Shown: piece after piece, positions 24,241-33,007 of the stretch
Layout: the number at the start of each line of letters is the position of its first letter
Position numbering within the stretch: the first letter of the stretch is position 1
Source: Candidatus Fermentithermobacillus carboniphilus
GTDB lineage: Bacteria; Bacillota; Sulfobacillia; Fermentithermobacillales; Fermentithermobacillaceae
NCBI GenBank assembly: GCA_018208355.1
Contig: CP062796.1
Coordinates: 1,706,494 to 1,770,493, forward strand
Length of the DNA: 64,000 bases
Direction: 5' to 3'
Notes under the pieces: model-generated
The model's input: the letters and a program-made list of their open reading frames with translations, nothing else
Told to the model about the DNA's origin: nothing
Databases searched by the model: none
Translations under genes and position numbers: made by a program

Positions 24241-26406
24241 TTGGCAGTCGTCGAAATTGAACAAGATATCGGGCAGTACCTGTCAGACCAGGACAAAGAA
24301 CTGGTCAGGAGGGCGTATGCTTTTGCTTCCAGAGCCCATTCTGGTCAGTACAGGCTTTCCGGCGAGGAATTCATAGAGCATCCCGTAGCGGTCGCCAAGA
24401 TCCTCTCGGAGCTCGAAGGTGACGCCGAGACGCTGGCGGCAGCTCTGCTTCACGACGTGGTGGAGGATACGCCGGTGAAACTCGAAGAGATAAGGGCCGA
24501 ATTCGGCGAAGAAGTCGCCAAACTCGTAGACGGGGTCACCAAACTGAGCAGGATCCAGTTTCATTCCAGGGTCGAAGAGCAGGTATCTAACCTCCGAAAG
24601 ATGTTCCTGGCCATGGCCGAAGACTGGAGAGTCCTCGTCATTCGGCTTGCGGACAGGCTTCATAACCTGAGGACACTGAGCGCCCTTCCTCCTGAAAAAC
24701 AAAAGAGGACAGCCGAGGAAACGCTGGAGATCTATGCTCCTCTCGCCCACAGGCTTGGAATCTGGCGTTTCAAGTGGGAACTCGAGGACCTCGCTTTTAG
24801 GTACCTTGAGCCCGAAGAGTACCGTTCTCTGGCGAAGCGAATTGCAGCCAAGAGAAGCGAGCGGGAAGCTGAAGCGGCCATGGTTATGGCGCGGCTGAAA
24901 GATAAGCTTTTGAGCGCGGGTATCCAGTGCGAAGTGCAGGGGCGGGCTAAGAACCTCTACAGCATCTATCGAAAAATGCGGACGCAGGGGAAGGATCTTT
25001 CCGAGATATACGATCTACTGGCCGTGAGAGTGATTGTCAACAACGTTACAGACTGCTATGAGGTTCTCGGCATTGCCCACACCCTTTGGAAACCCATGCC
25101 CGGCCGGTTCAAGGATTACATCGCCATGCCAAAGCCCAACGGGTACCAGTCCCTTCACACTACTGTCGTGGGTCCATTGGGGGAGCCTTTCGAGATTCAG
25201 ATCCGGACTCGTGAGATGGACCGCACCGCCGAGTACGGCAGCGCCGCCCACTGGAAGTACAAGGAGGGCGGAAAAACCGACAAAGCTTTTGACCAAAAGA
25301 TGGCCTGGCTCCGGCAGCTTCTGGATTGGCAGAGAGAGATGACCGATGCCGGCGAGTTTATGGAAGCCCTCAAGATCGACGTATTCAACGACGAGGTCTT
25401 CGTTTTTACGCCCAAGGGCGACGTCGTCGACCTTCCGGTGGGCTCTACTCCCCTGGACTTTGCTTACAAAATACACACCGATATAGGGCATCACTGCGTT
25501 GGGGCGAAAGTCAACGGGAAGATGGTGCCCCTGGACTACAAACTCAATACCGGGGATATCGTCGAGATCCTGACCTCCAGGCAATCGGTGGGACCGAGCC
25601 GCGACTGGTTGGAGATAGTCAAGACCCCCCAAGCCAGGTCAAAGATCAGGGCTTTCTTCAAGCGGCAGCTCAGAGAAGAGGACATCGCCCGCGGCAAGAC
25701 GGCTCTCGACAAGGAGATACAGAAACTTGGGCTCAAGATGTCTGTCCTTGAGGACAGCAACATACTTTCCAATGTTCTCGAAAAACTGAACTATCCAGAC
25801 ATCCAGAATCTCTACGCCGCCATAGCCTACGGTGGAATGAGTCCAGTCCACGTGGCTTCGCGGATAAAGGATGAGGTCCTGAGGGTTAAGCCGGACCTCT
25901 TGCCCCACAAGGAAGAGGCTACCAGGACCTTCCAGAGGAAACCCCGCGGACCCGAGGAGGCCGTGATAGTCAAAGGAATGAGGGATTTCCTCGTCAGGCT
26001 GGCTCATTGCTGCAACCCGGTACCGGGGGATCCGATCATCGGCTACATCACCAGAGGACGCGGGGTCACTGTGCATCGGCTGGATTGTCCCACCATCGCA
26101 GCGTACAACGACAAGGAGAGATTTATCGAGGTCACGTGGGAAAGGGCCGTTCAGGCCTCATATCCTGTTGAAATCCTCATTGAGGGGCAGGATCGCCCGG
26201 GACTCTTCGCGGACGTGACATCTGTGATCGCAGGTCTTGGCGCCAATATACTCAATGCGTCGGCAAGAGGACAGGCCGACGGAACGGCCAGGATCGATAT
26301 CACCTTCGAGATACACAACTTGGATGAACTGCAAGAAGCCACTTCGCGCATTCGTCAGATTAAGGGTATCAGCAGGGTCAATAGGGTATTCAGCCGGGTA
26401 CGCTGA
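24241..26406 (+). CDS. relA: Bifunctional (p)ppGpp synthetase/hydrolase Rel
   Basis: A 721-residue stringent-response enzyme. The HD hydrolase site is visible (RAHSGQYR, H71-D72 in LLHDVVEDT). The synthetase domain has [19 protein letters not shown], where the RxKD form is that of bifunctional Rel/SpoT and not monofunctional RelA. Then come TGS ([20 protein letters not shown]), the helical and Cys-containing region (HCCNPVPGD) and a C-terminal ACT domain ([13 protein letters not shown]). TTG at 24241 has AGGTAGGAG upstream. The conserved Firmicutes neighbours apt and dtd flank it. Confidence 0.97.
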   Translation: MAVVEIEQDIGQYLSDQDKELVRRAYAFASRAHSGQYRLSGEEFIEHPVAVAKILSELEGDAETLAAALLHDVVEDTPVKLEEIRAEFGEEVAKLVDGVTKLSRIQFHSRVEEQVSNLRKMFLAMAEDWRVLVIRLADRLHNLRTLSALPPEKQKRTAEETLEIYAPLAHRLGIWRFKWELEDLAFRYLEPEEYRSLAKRIAAKRSEREAEAAMVMARLKDKLLSAGIQCEVQGRAKNLYSIYRKMRTQGKDLSEIYDLLAVRVIVNNVTDCYEVLGIAHTLWKPMPGRFKDYIAMPKPNGYQSLHTTVVGPLGEPFEIQIRTREMDRTAEYGSAAHWKYKEGGKTDKAFDQKMAWLRQLLDWQREMTDAGEFMEALKIDVFNDEVFVFTPKGDVVDLPVGSTPLDFAYKIHTDIGHHCVGAKVNGKMVPLDYKLNTGDIVEILTSRQSVGPSRDWLEIVKTPQARSKIRAFFKRQLREEDIARGKTALDKEIQKLGLKMSVLEDSNILSNVLEKLNYPDIQNLYAAIAYGGMSPVHVASRIKDEVLRVKPDLLPHKEEATRTFQRKPRGPEEAVIVKGMRDFLVRLAHCCNPVPGDPIIGYITRGRGVTVHRLDCPTIAAYNDKERFIEVTWERAVQASYPVEILIEGQDRPGLFADVTSVIAGLGANILNASARGQADGTARIDITFEIHNLDELQEATSRIRQIKGISRVNRVFSRVR

Positions 26407-26425
26407 AGTATTTTTGGAGGTCTAC

Positions 26426-26875
26426 ATGAGAGCGGTATTTCAGAGGGTCAAAAGAGCCAGCGTAACTGCAGAAGGCCGGGAGATCTCGTCCATAGGTCGA
26501 GGCGCCCTGGTCCTCTTGGGCGTTGGCAAAGATGACACGGAGAAAGATGCCCTTTACATGGCGGAGAAACTGGCAGGGCTCAGAGTTTTTCCCGACGATA
26601 CCGGGAGAATGCAACTATCCCTTGTGGATGTGGCGGGCCAGGTTCTTGTGGTCTCACAGTTCACGTTGTACGGGGACGTGAAGAAAGGAAAGCGTCCGGG
26701 TTTCGACGGGGCTGCCCCACCCGAAAAGGGGGAGGAACTATACGAAAAGGTCATCGAGTTTTTGCGGGCAACGGGACTAGATGTGAAAACCGGCAGGTTC
26801 GGCGCGCACATGGACGTCGAACTCGTGAATGATGGACCGGTGACTATCCTCATCTCCAGCAAGAAAGAATTTTGA
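26426..26875 (+). CDS. dtd: D-aminoacyl-tRNA deacylase
   Basis: A 149-residue DTD that hydrolyses D-amino acids from mischarged tRNA. Motifs are [15 protein letters not shown] (the active-site SQFTLYG) and VNDGPVTI (Gly-Pro near the end, read here as DGPVT). The ATG at 26426 has TTGGAGG five bases upstream; a longer open frame into relA is not used. It lies 19 bp after relA, as in other Firmicutes. Confidence 0.96.
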   Translation: MRAVFQRVKRASVTAEGREISSIGRGALVLLGVGKDDTEKDALYMAEKLAGLRVFPDDTGRMQLSLVDVAGQVLVVSQFTLYGDVKKGKRPGFDGAAPPEKGEELYEKVIEFLRATGLDVKTGRFGAHMDVELVNDGPVTILISSKKEF

Positions 26876-26911
26876 GTTTTCCGGACGCGGTTTAAGAAAG
26901 GCGGGTAACTT

Positions 26912-27547
26912 GTGCAAGTAGAGAGGCTGGTCGTAGGAAGTCTTGCCACCAACTGCTACTTGGTTTTTGACGAAAAATCCAAAAAAGGCATAATCATCGA
27001 CCCGGGGGGAGACGGCCCTTACATCCTTGAGTGTATCGAACGCTTTGGCATAGACCCTGTGGCAATAATCCTCACCCACGGACACCTGGATCACACCGTG
27101 GAAGCGGGCTTTATCCAAAAAGCGAAAAAAGTGCCGGTATATGTCGGGGCCGGAGATCTTGAGCTCGTAAGAAACCCCGGCTGGATGAAGTCGTTCATGG
27201 ATGTGGAGGAAGTGCCCGAAGTGAAAGACCTCCGCCCCGTTAAAGAAGGAGACACGGTGACGTTCGGGGACGTGAGTCTCAAGGTCCTGGAAACTCCCGG
27301 TCATAGTCCCGGCAGCATTTCCTTATACGGCGAAGGTCACTTTTTCTCGGGGGACCTGGTTTTCCGGCGCAGTATCGGACGCACGGATCTTCCGGGAGGC
27401 GACGAGACGGTTCTTTTCAATAGTATACGTAATAAGGTCCTGACCCTTCCCGGCGATACCCTCATACATCCTGGCCACGATGAACCTACCACCGTCGAGG
27501 AAGAACGCAAGAAAAATCCATTTCTCAGACATTTTGTGATATCTTAA
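26912..27547 (+). CDS. MBL-fold metallo-hydrolase (glyoxalase II-like)
   Basis: A 211-residue metallo-beta-lactamase-fold hydrolase with the zinc motif THGHLDH, GHSPGS, FFSGDLVFRRSIGRTDLPGG and a closing HPGHDEPTT. This is the compact glyoxalase-II-like type present between dtd and hisS in many Firmicutes (B. subtilis YrvJ is different; YqgX is the closer type). Hydrolysis of a thioester is likely, but the substrate is unknown. GTG at 26912 follows GAAAGGCGGG. Confidence 0.9.
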   Translation: MQVERLVVGSLATNCYLVFDEKSKKGIIIDPGGDGPYILECIERFGIDPVAIILTHGHLDHTVEAGFIQKAKKVPVYVGAGDLELVRNPGWMKSFMDVEEVPEVKDLRPVKEGDTVTFGDVSLKVLETPGHSPGSISLYGEGHFFSGDLVFRRSIGRTDLPGGDETVLFNSIRNKVLTLPGDTLIHPGHDEPTTVEEERKKNPFLRHFVIS

Positions 27548-27593
27548 GAAGAACAAACGAACCTGTCTTTCATCCTTTGGAGGAGGGTGCGCC

Positions 27594-28961
27594 ATGCTGA
27601 GAGCGCCTCGCGGAACCGGCGACGTTTTGCCTTCGGAAAGCCGCAAGTGGATTTGCCTCGAGAAGGTTCTGCGGGAAATATCTTTCAAATACAATTTCGA
27701 GGAAATAAGGACGCCCGTATTCGAACACACGGAGCTTTTTTCCCGGACCGTCGGAGAGTCCACCGACATCGTAGAAAAAGAGATGTACACTTTCGAGGAC
27801 AAAGGAGGCCGGAGCCTGACTCTGAGGCCCGAAGGCACGGCGCCGGTTGCGAGAGCCTTCCTGGAGCACAGCCTGGGCCAGGGCCCTTTGCCTCAGAAAC
27901 TGTTTTACATAGGACCGATGTTCCGTTACGAAAAACCCCAAGCTGGCCGGTACAGGGAGTTTCACCAGTACGGCGCCGAGATTCTGGGGTCGCCTTCGCC
28001 CTATTCTGACGTGGAGATAATCGCCCTCGCCGTCGACATAGCGGAGTCTTTGGGGCTCACCGGGACGAAACTAGTGATTAACTCCATCGGATGTCCCGTT
28101 TGCCGCGAAAGATATCGCGGAGATCTGATAAAGTACCTTTCGGCCCGCAGCGATGCCGTGTGCGAGGACTGCCGGAAGAGGCTGTCGAAAAACCCCTTGA
28201 GGGTCCTCGACTGTAAGAATGTCTCGTGCAAAGCGGTAACTTCGGGGGCTCCTTCTATGCTGGACTACCTTTGTGAAGACTGCCAGAAGCACTGGGAAGG
28301 TCTCCGGGAACTTCTCTTGCGGATGGGTCTCTCCTACGAAGTTGATACATCGCTCGTGAGGGGCCTCGATTACTACACGAAGACCGTGTTTGAGCTGAAA
28401 TGGCCTCCCCTCGGGGCCCAGGACGCTGTTGCAGGGGGCGGGCGTTACGACGGTCTTGTGGAAGCACTAGGCGGAAAACATACCCCGGGCGTGGGTTTTG
28501 CCATGGGTCTCGAGAGGATCTTGCTCGCGGTAGAGAAAGGTGAAAAGCCTTTCCGGGAGGAACGAGCACTGGACTTTTTCGTGATCGCCCTTGGGCAAGA
28601 AACCCGTCTGGATGGGGGAGAAAAAGCTTCGGCTACGAGAGATGAACGGATTCCGGCGGCCCAAAACGCCGCACCCGGTGCGGACGATGATATTTTCCGG
28701 CGCGGCTTCTTCTTGGTGAGAGAGATAAGATCTTTGGGCCTTTCATGCGATTTTGACCCCCTCCGGAGGAGCCTCAAAGCTCAGATGAAGCAGGCGGACA
28801 GGCTGAACGCGCGTTACGTCGCTATCCTGGGTGAGGAAGAGCTGGAAAAGAAGATGGTATCCATAAGGTCTATGAAAGAAGGATGGCAGAAAGAAATCCC
28901 GCTGGAGTCGGTGAGAGATTTTATCGAGAAGGAGGTACTCGGTCGTGGCAACCAATGCTGA
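27594..28961 (+). CDS. hisS: Histidyl-tRNA synthetase
   Basis: A 455-residue class II synthetase. Motif 2 (FYIGPMFRYEKPQAGRYREF), the HisA segment LVRGLDYYTKTVFE and motif 3 (GGGRYDGLVEALGG to GFAMGLER) are clear. A four-Cys-pair insertion domain (CPVCRERY, CEDCRKRL, CKNVSC, CEDCQKH) is of the Firmicutes type. The anticodon domain carries an extra hydrophilic stretch of about 30 residues between the first strand (FFVIALGQE) and GFFLVREIRS; B. subtilis HisRS lacks it. ATG at 27594 with GGAGGAGGGT upstream. The end overlaps aspS by 17 bp. Confidence 0.96.
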   Translation: MLRAPRGTGDVLPSESRKWICLEKVLREISFKYNFEEIRTPVFEHTELFSRTVGESTDIVEKEMYTFEDKGGRSLTLRPEGTAPVARAFLEHSLGQGPLPQKLFYIGPMFRYEKPQAGRYREFHQYGAEILGSPSPYSDVEIIALAVDIAESLGLTGTKLVINSIGCPVCRERYRGDLIKYLSARSDAVCEDCRKRLSKNPLRVLDCKNVSCKAVTSGAPSMLDYLCEDCQKHWEGLRELLLRMGLSYEVDTSLVRGLDYYTKTVFELKWPPLGAQDAVAGGGRYDGLVEALGGKHTPGVGFAMGLERILLAVEKGEKPFREERALDFFVIALGQETRLDGGEKASATRDERIPAAQNAAPGADDDIFRRGFFLVREIRSLGLSCDFDPLRRSLKAQMKQADRLNARYVAILGEEELEKKMVSIRSMKEGWQKEIPLESVRDFIEKEVLGRGNQC

Positions 28962-30825
28962 ACCTCAAATCGGTACCCAGGTACGCGATGACGCCCCGCA
29001 AGATATGGGGGACCTCAGGCGGACCAAGTATTGCGGGGAACTTTCGGTGAAAGATGCGGGTTCTCGGGTCGTGCTCATGGGCTGGGTCAATCGCCATAGG
29101 GACTTCGGCGACCTCATATTCATAGACCTCCGGGATAGGACCGGCATTGTGCAGGTAGTCTGCGAAAGCGGGGGTTCAAGGGAAGCCTTTGAAAGGGCAA
29201 AGAGGGTGAAGCCCGAGTATGTCCTGGCCGTTGTGGGTACCTGCCAGAAGCGTGCCCCTGGCAAGGAAAACCCCAACATGGCCACGGGGGAAGTCGAAGT
29301 TATCGCCAGCGAGATCAGGATCCTGAACGCGGCCAAGACACCTCCGTTCCCGATCAGGGACGAAGCCGAGGCCGACGAAACTCTCAGGCTAAAGTACAGG
29401 TATCTTGATCTTCGAAGGCTTCCCATGCAGCGGAATCTCGAACTCCGGCATAAGGCTTCCATGGTCATAAGAAACTACCTGTCATCCCGGGGATTCTGGG
29501 AGATAGAAACCCCGATGATGACCAGGAGCACGCCGGAAGGAGCCAGGGACTATCTGGTTCCGTCCAGACTGGAACCCGGCAAATTTTACGCACTGGCTCA
29601 ATCACCCCAGCTTTTCAAGCAGCTCTTGATGGTTTCGGGCATAGACAGATATTTTCAGCTGGCCCGGTGCTTTCGAGATGAGGACCTGAGAGCCGACCGG
29701 CAACCCGAATTTACTCAGATAGACATAGAGATGTCCTTCGTCGATGAAGAGATGATCTTCGAGCTCGTCGAGGGCATGGTACGAGCTCTATGGAAAGAGG
29801 TTTTGGGAGTTGAACTGGCTACTCCGTTCCCCAGGATTACCTACCGGGAGGCCATCGCAAGGTACGGTTCTGACAAGCCGGATACCAGGTTCGGCATGGA
29901 GATACGGGACATAACCGACGTGGTGAAGAACTCGAATTTTGGGGTGTTCAGGGATACGGCGGCTTCGGGTGGTACGGTCAGCGCAATATGTGTCCCCGGT
30001 TACGCTAAAGCGACGCGGCACGAGCTGGATAGCCTATCTCTGAGAGCGAAAGCCCTGGGCGCAAAAGGCCTTGTCTTTATTTCATACCTATCGGGTGAAG
30101 TCAGGTCTGCCGTCAAGAAGTACCTTTCTGAGGCCGAAATGACCGGTATAAAGGACGCGACGGGAGCTAAAGAAGGGGACCTCGTGGTCATTGCAGCGGG
30201 TCCCATTGACCTAACAGTCTCAGTCCTCGGGCGCATCAGGCTCGACCTGGGAGCTCGGCTCGGGCTTATCCCGGAAGGACGCTACAATTTCCTGTGGGTA
30301 ACCCAGTTCCCCCTCCTTGCCAGGAATCAGGAGACGGGCGAGTGGGAGGCTGCCCACCATCCTTTCACCAGTCCCGTGCTTGAGGATATAGAAGGGCAGG
30401 ATTTTTCCGATGAGGCCAAAGCGAGAATAAGGGCCAGATCTTATGACCTCGTCTTAAACGGCGTGGAACTTGCCTCTGGGTCCATTCGTATTCATAGAAG
30501 AGACCTTCAAGAGAAAGTTTTCTCCCTTCTGGGGTTGAGCCCGGAAGAGGCCAGGGAGAAGTTCGGGTTTCTCCTGGATGCATTCGAGTACGGGGCTCCT
30601 CCCCACGGTGGCATAGCGTTCGGGCTGGACAGGTTCGTGATGATGATGGCGGGTGCCAGCACTATCAGAGATGTCATCGCTTTTCCGAAAACGGCGAGGG
30701 CCGCGTGTCTTTTGACTGACGCGCCCAGCCGGGTGAGGGAAGAGCAGCTCCGGGAACTGGGCATTTCAGTCACGAAAGACAAAGCTTTGGTCAGCGGAGA
30801 AAACAGCGATCAAAATGACAGATAG
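28945..30825 (+). CDS. aspS: Aspartyl-tRNA synthetase
   Basis: A 626-residue bacterial-type class II synthetase with an N-terminal OB domain (GWVNRHRDFGDLIFIDLRDR), motif 2 (ARCFRDEDLRADRQPEFTQ), the GAD insertion domain and motif 3 (GIAFGLDRFVMMM). GTG at 28945 is well supported by AAGGAGGT eight bases upstream, giving an unusual hydrophilic extension of about 20 residues before the conserved domain. Phe stands at the loop position (RHRDFG) that is Leu or His in discriminating versus tRNA-Asn-mischarging enzymes, so specificity cannot be read. The gene is coupled to hisS. Confidence 0.97.
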   Translation: MATNAEPQIGTQVRDDAPQDMGDLRRTKYCGELSVKDAGSRVVLMGWVNRHRDFGDLIFIDLRDRTGIVQVVCESGGSREAFERAKRVKPEYVLAVVGTCQKRAPGKENPNMATGEVEVIASEIRILNAAKTPPFPIRDEAEADETLRLKYRYLDLRRLPMQRNLELRHKASMVIRNYLSSRGFWEIETPMMTRSTPEGARDYLVPSRLEPGKFYALAQSPQLFKQLLMVSGIDRYFQLARCFRDEDLRADRQPEFTQIDIEMSFVDEEMIFELVEGMVRALWKEVLGVELATPFPRITYREAIARYGSDKPDTRFGMEIRDITDVVKNSNFGVFRDTAASGGTVSAICVPGYAKATRHELDSLSLRAKALGAKGLVFISYLSGEVRSAVKKYLSEAEMTGIKDATGAKEGDLVVIAAGPIDLTVSVLGRIRLDLGARLGLIPEGRYNFLWVTQFPLLARNQETGEWEAAHHPFTSPVLEDIEGQDFSDEAKARIRARSYDLVLNGVELASGSIRIHRRDLQEKVFSLLGLSPEEAREKFGFLLDAFEYGAPPHGGIAFGLDRFVMMMAGASTIRDVIAFPKTARAACLLTDAPSRVREEQLRELGISVTKDKALVSGENSDQNDR

Positions 30826-30884
30826 CGGCGGTGTCGGTCCAAATCAGCAGGGTGAATGAAAAGGAATCTGGAGGAACGTCCTAA

Positions 30885-31502
30885 GTGGCTTTCTTGGACG
30901 AAGTGGCTCTCGTTAGAAGAGCGGCGAAAGGAGATATGGAGGCGTTTGAGACCCTCGTGAGGAGGTACGAAAAGGGTCTCTATAACCTCGCTTTCCGTCT
31001 GGTCTCCAATCCTGAGGATGCCATGGACGTGGTTCAGGAGGTTTTCCTCAAGACTTATCAGGCGCTTCCCGAATTTCGAGGAGAGAGCAAGTTTTCTACC
31101 TGGGTGTACAGGGTTTGCGTCAACGCCAGTCTCGACCTTCTCCGGAAAAAGCAGAAATTCCAGATGTATTCGCTGGATGAACCTTTGGCCTTGAAAGACG
31201 CAGAAGTTTCGAGGGAGGTAGAGGACTCTGGCAAAAGGACTGAGGATATCGTCGAAACGAGGTTTCTGGGGGAAGCGGTCTTACGCGTTTTGAAGGATCT
31301 CGAGCCCCACTACCGGGCTCTCCTAGTCCTCTGCGACGTTCAGGGATATTCGTACCAGGAGATTTCAGAGATCCTCGGCATGTCTTTGGGAACGGTGAAG
31401 TCTAGGCTACACAGGGCCAGGAACCTCGTGAGGAAGATCCTGGTCGGGGAACAATTCTCGCCTTCCTGCGTCAAAGGAGACGAAGGGAGGGAACACCGTT
31501 GA
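30885..31502 (+). CDS. ECF-type RNA polymerase sigma factor (SigW-like)
   Basis: A 205-residue group IV sigma factor. Region 2 (AFETLVRRYEKGLYNLAFRL, then NPEDAMDVVQEVFLKTYQAL and TWVYRVCVNASLDLLRK) is followed by a variable linker. Region 4 has the helix-turn-helix YSYQEISEILGMSLGTVKSRLHRAR. It would direct RNA polymerase to a regulon for envelope or other stress. The start is GTG at 30885 behind GGAGGA. Its stop overlaps the start of the anti-sigma gene by 4 bp, the usual coupling of ECF factor and anti-sigma. No own promoter is obvious in the 59-bp gap. Confidence 0.93.
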   Translation: MAFLDEVALVRRAAKGDMEAFETLVRRYEKGLYNLAFRLVSNPEDAMDVVQEVFLKTYQALPEFRGESKFSTWVYRVCVNASLDLLRKKQKFQMYSLDEPLALKDAEVSREVEDSGKRTEDIVETRFLGEAVLRVLKDLEPHYRALLVLCDVQGYSYQEISEILGMSLGTVKSRLHRARNLVRKILVGEQFSPSCVKGDEGREHR

Positions 31503-32803
31503 CCTGCCGTGAGGTGAAAGAGCTTCTGTCTTCGTTCGTCGACCAAGAACTTGCAGAAGAAGAAAGACGACTCGTTGAAGAGCACGTAAAAGACTGCGCT
31601 GACTGTCAGAGAGACCTTACTGAGATACGGAACCTCAAAAGGGCTCTTCAGTCCCTCCCCGAGGTAGAGCCTCCGGCCGAGCTGCACCAGATGGTGATGA
31701 GTGCCATCAAGGCGGAGAAAAGGGGAAAGTTTCTTTCTTTCGCAAGGAAACGTAATGCCGCGGGAGAAAAAGGCCGTTTCCCGGGTTTGCGGGGTTGGGT
31801 TAGATCTCTGGATTACCGGAGGCTTGGTACGGCTCTCGTGGCCGGCTTTATTCTCGTATTTGTATCTTCGTTCGGCACTTACTGGTTGGTGGTGAAACGG
31901 CTTGGTGTAGGGGTCCTGGATTCACGGGAGAGAGCAGGTCTTATGGGAAAAGCAGCGGAAGACGGGAGTCTAGAGCGAAAAGATGAGGGATTTACGTTAA
32001 ATGATGAATACGGAAGCAGTTCGGCCCAGGCCCCGGTCGCTCCGTCGTCAGGCGCCCCTCAAGGAGCCGCAGAAGGTCTCAAAACGGATATCGCAGGGCG
32101 TGGTGTGAAATCCCTTACCGGAACGGGAAGCCTCCTTCCGGGCGCGGAGCGGAAAATAGTGAAGAGGGCCTACCTTTCTATCGAACTAAGCCGCGGGCAA
32201 GTACAGAGAGCCTCCAATGAGGCGATGCAGGTCATTGAAAAAAACCAGGGTTACGTCGAATCTTCATCTATGAGCCGCACGGATCAGAATAAAGAAGAAC
32301 TGTTCAGTTTCTACATGACCGCGCGGATACCCAGAGAGAACCTCGATAGGGCCATCGGTGAACTGTCAACTCTAGGGAAAGTGGTGAAACAGGACCTTTT
32401 TGCGCAGGACGTGACAGACCAGTACGTGGACCTTGATGCCAGGATAAGGAACAAAGAGGTTCAGGAACAAAGGTTATTGAAGATCCTCGGAGAGGCGAAG
32501 ACAGTAGGAGAAATATTACAGGTAGAAAGCGAGCTTTCCAGGGTCCGCGCGGATATCGAGAGCATGGTGGCCCAGAGAGAGGTCCTTGAAAAATCTTCGG
32601 ACCTTTCTTCATTGACCCTTTCCATTACGGAAGAAGGTGCCCTCAAACCATCAGGGCAGTTCTTGCCGTGGCTCGACGTCTGGAGTGCTTTTGTGTCTGC
32701 CTGGAGAAATCTCTTTATCTTGATCGCGCGGATAACCCCGGGTCTTGTCACCATAGGAGTGGTGGTTTTCGCGGGCTCGAAAGTCTTGCGTCGTAAACTC
32801 TGA
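31499..32803 (+). CDS. Zinc-finger anti-sigma factor with extracytoplasmic DUF4349 domain
   Basis: A 434-residue single-pass membrane protein. The N-terminus is an anti-sigma zinc finger (CREV..., then H28-x3-C32-x2-C35 in EEHVKDCADC). A membrane helix follows at about residues 112-132, then a Ser/Ala/Pro/Gly-rich linker. The extracytoplasmic DUF4349 domain (about 215-395) contains a long coiled-coil segment (VEVQEQ-like heptads, ESELSRVRADIESM), and a second hydrophobic helix precedes the C-terminus. It would bind and hold the upstream sigma factor and release it on an envelope signal. TTG at 31499 overlaps the sigma stop (TTGA). Confidence 0.85.
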   Translation: MTCREVKELLSSFVDQELAEEERRLVEEHVKDCADCQRDLTEIRNLKRALQSLPEVEPPAELHQMVMSAIKAEKRGKFLSFARKRNAAGEKGRFPGLRGWVRSLDYRRLGTALVAGFILVFVSSFGTYWLVVKRLGVGVLDSRERAGLMGKAAEDGSLERKDEGFTLNDEYGSSSAQAPVAPSSGAPQGAAEGLKTDIAGRGVKSLTGTGSLLPGAERKIVKRAYLSIELSRGQVQRASNEAMQVIEKNQGYVESSSMSRTDQNKEELFSFYMTARIPRENLDRAIGELSTLGKVVKQDLFAQDVTDQYVDLDARIRNKEVQEQRLLKILGEAKTVGEILQVESELSRVRADIESMVAQREVLEKSSDLSSLTLSITEEGALKPSGQFLPWLDVWSAFVSAWRNLFILIARITPGLVTIGVVVFAGSKVLRRKL

Positions 32804-32943
32804 CTGCAATCTATCCCCTGTTGGGTGGGCTCCTGTTTAGGGTCTCTTGCCACCTCGACCTCTGGCCGGGCTTCCTCACCCGTATTTTAGGCAGTGTAAA
32901 GTTTCAGTAGGTGGAGGTGCGACGGAAGGCGCGGCACGCCAAA

Positions 32944-32972
32944 TTGCGGCTCCACGGCTTTAGAACTATACT
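32944..32972 (+). promoter_or_regulatory. Probable promoter of polA
   Basis: TTGCGG (32944-32949), a 17-nt spacer, then TATACT (32967-32972). The polA start is 35 nt downstream of the -10. The rest of the 204-bp gap after the anti-sigma gene shows no terminator. Confidence 0.45.
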
Positions 32973-33007
32973 GAAATAAACGCGGAAAGGACAAGAGGTG
33001 AGCCCGG

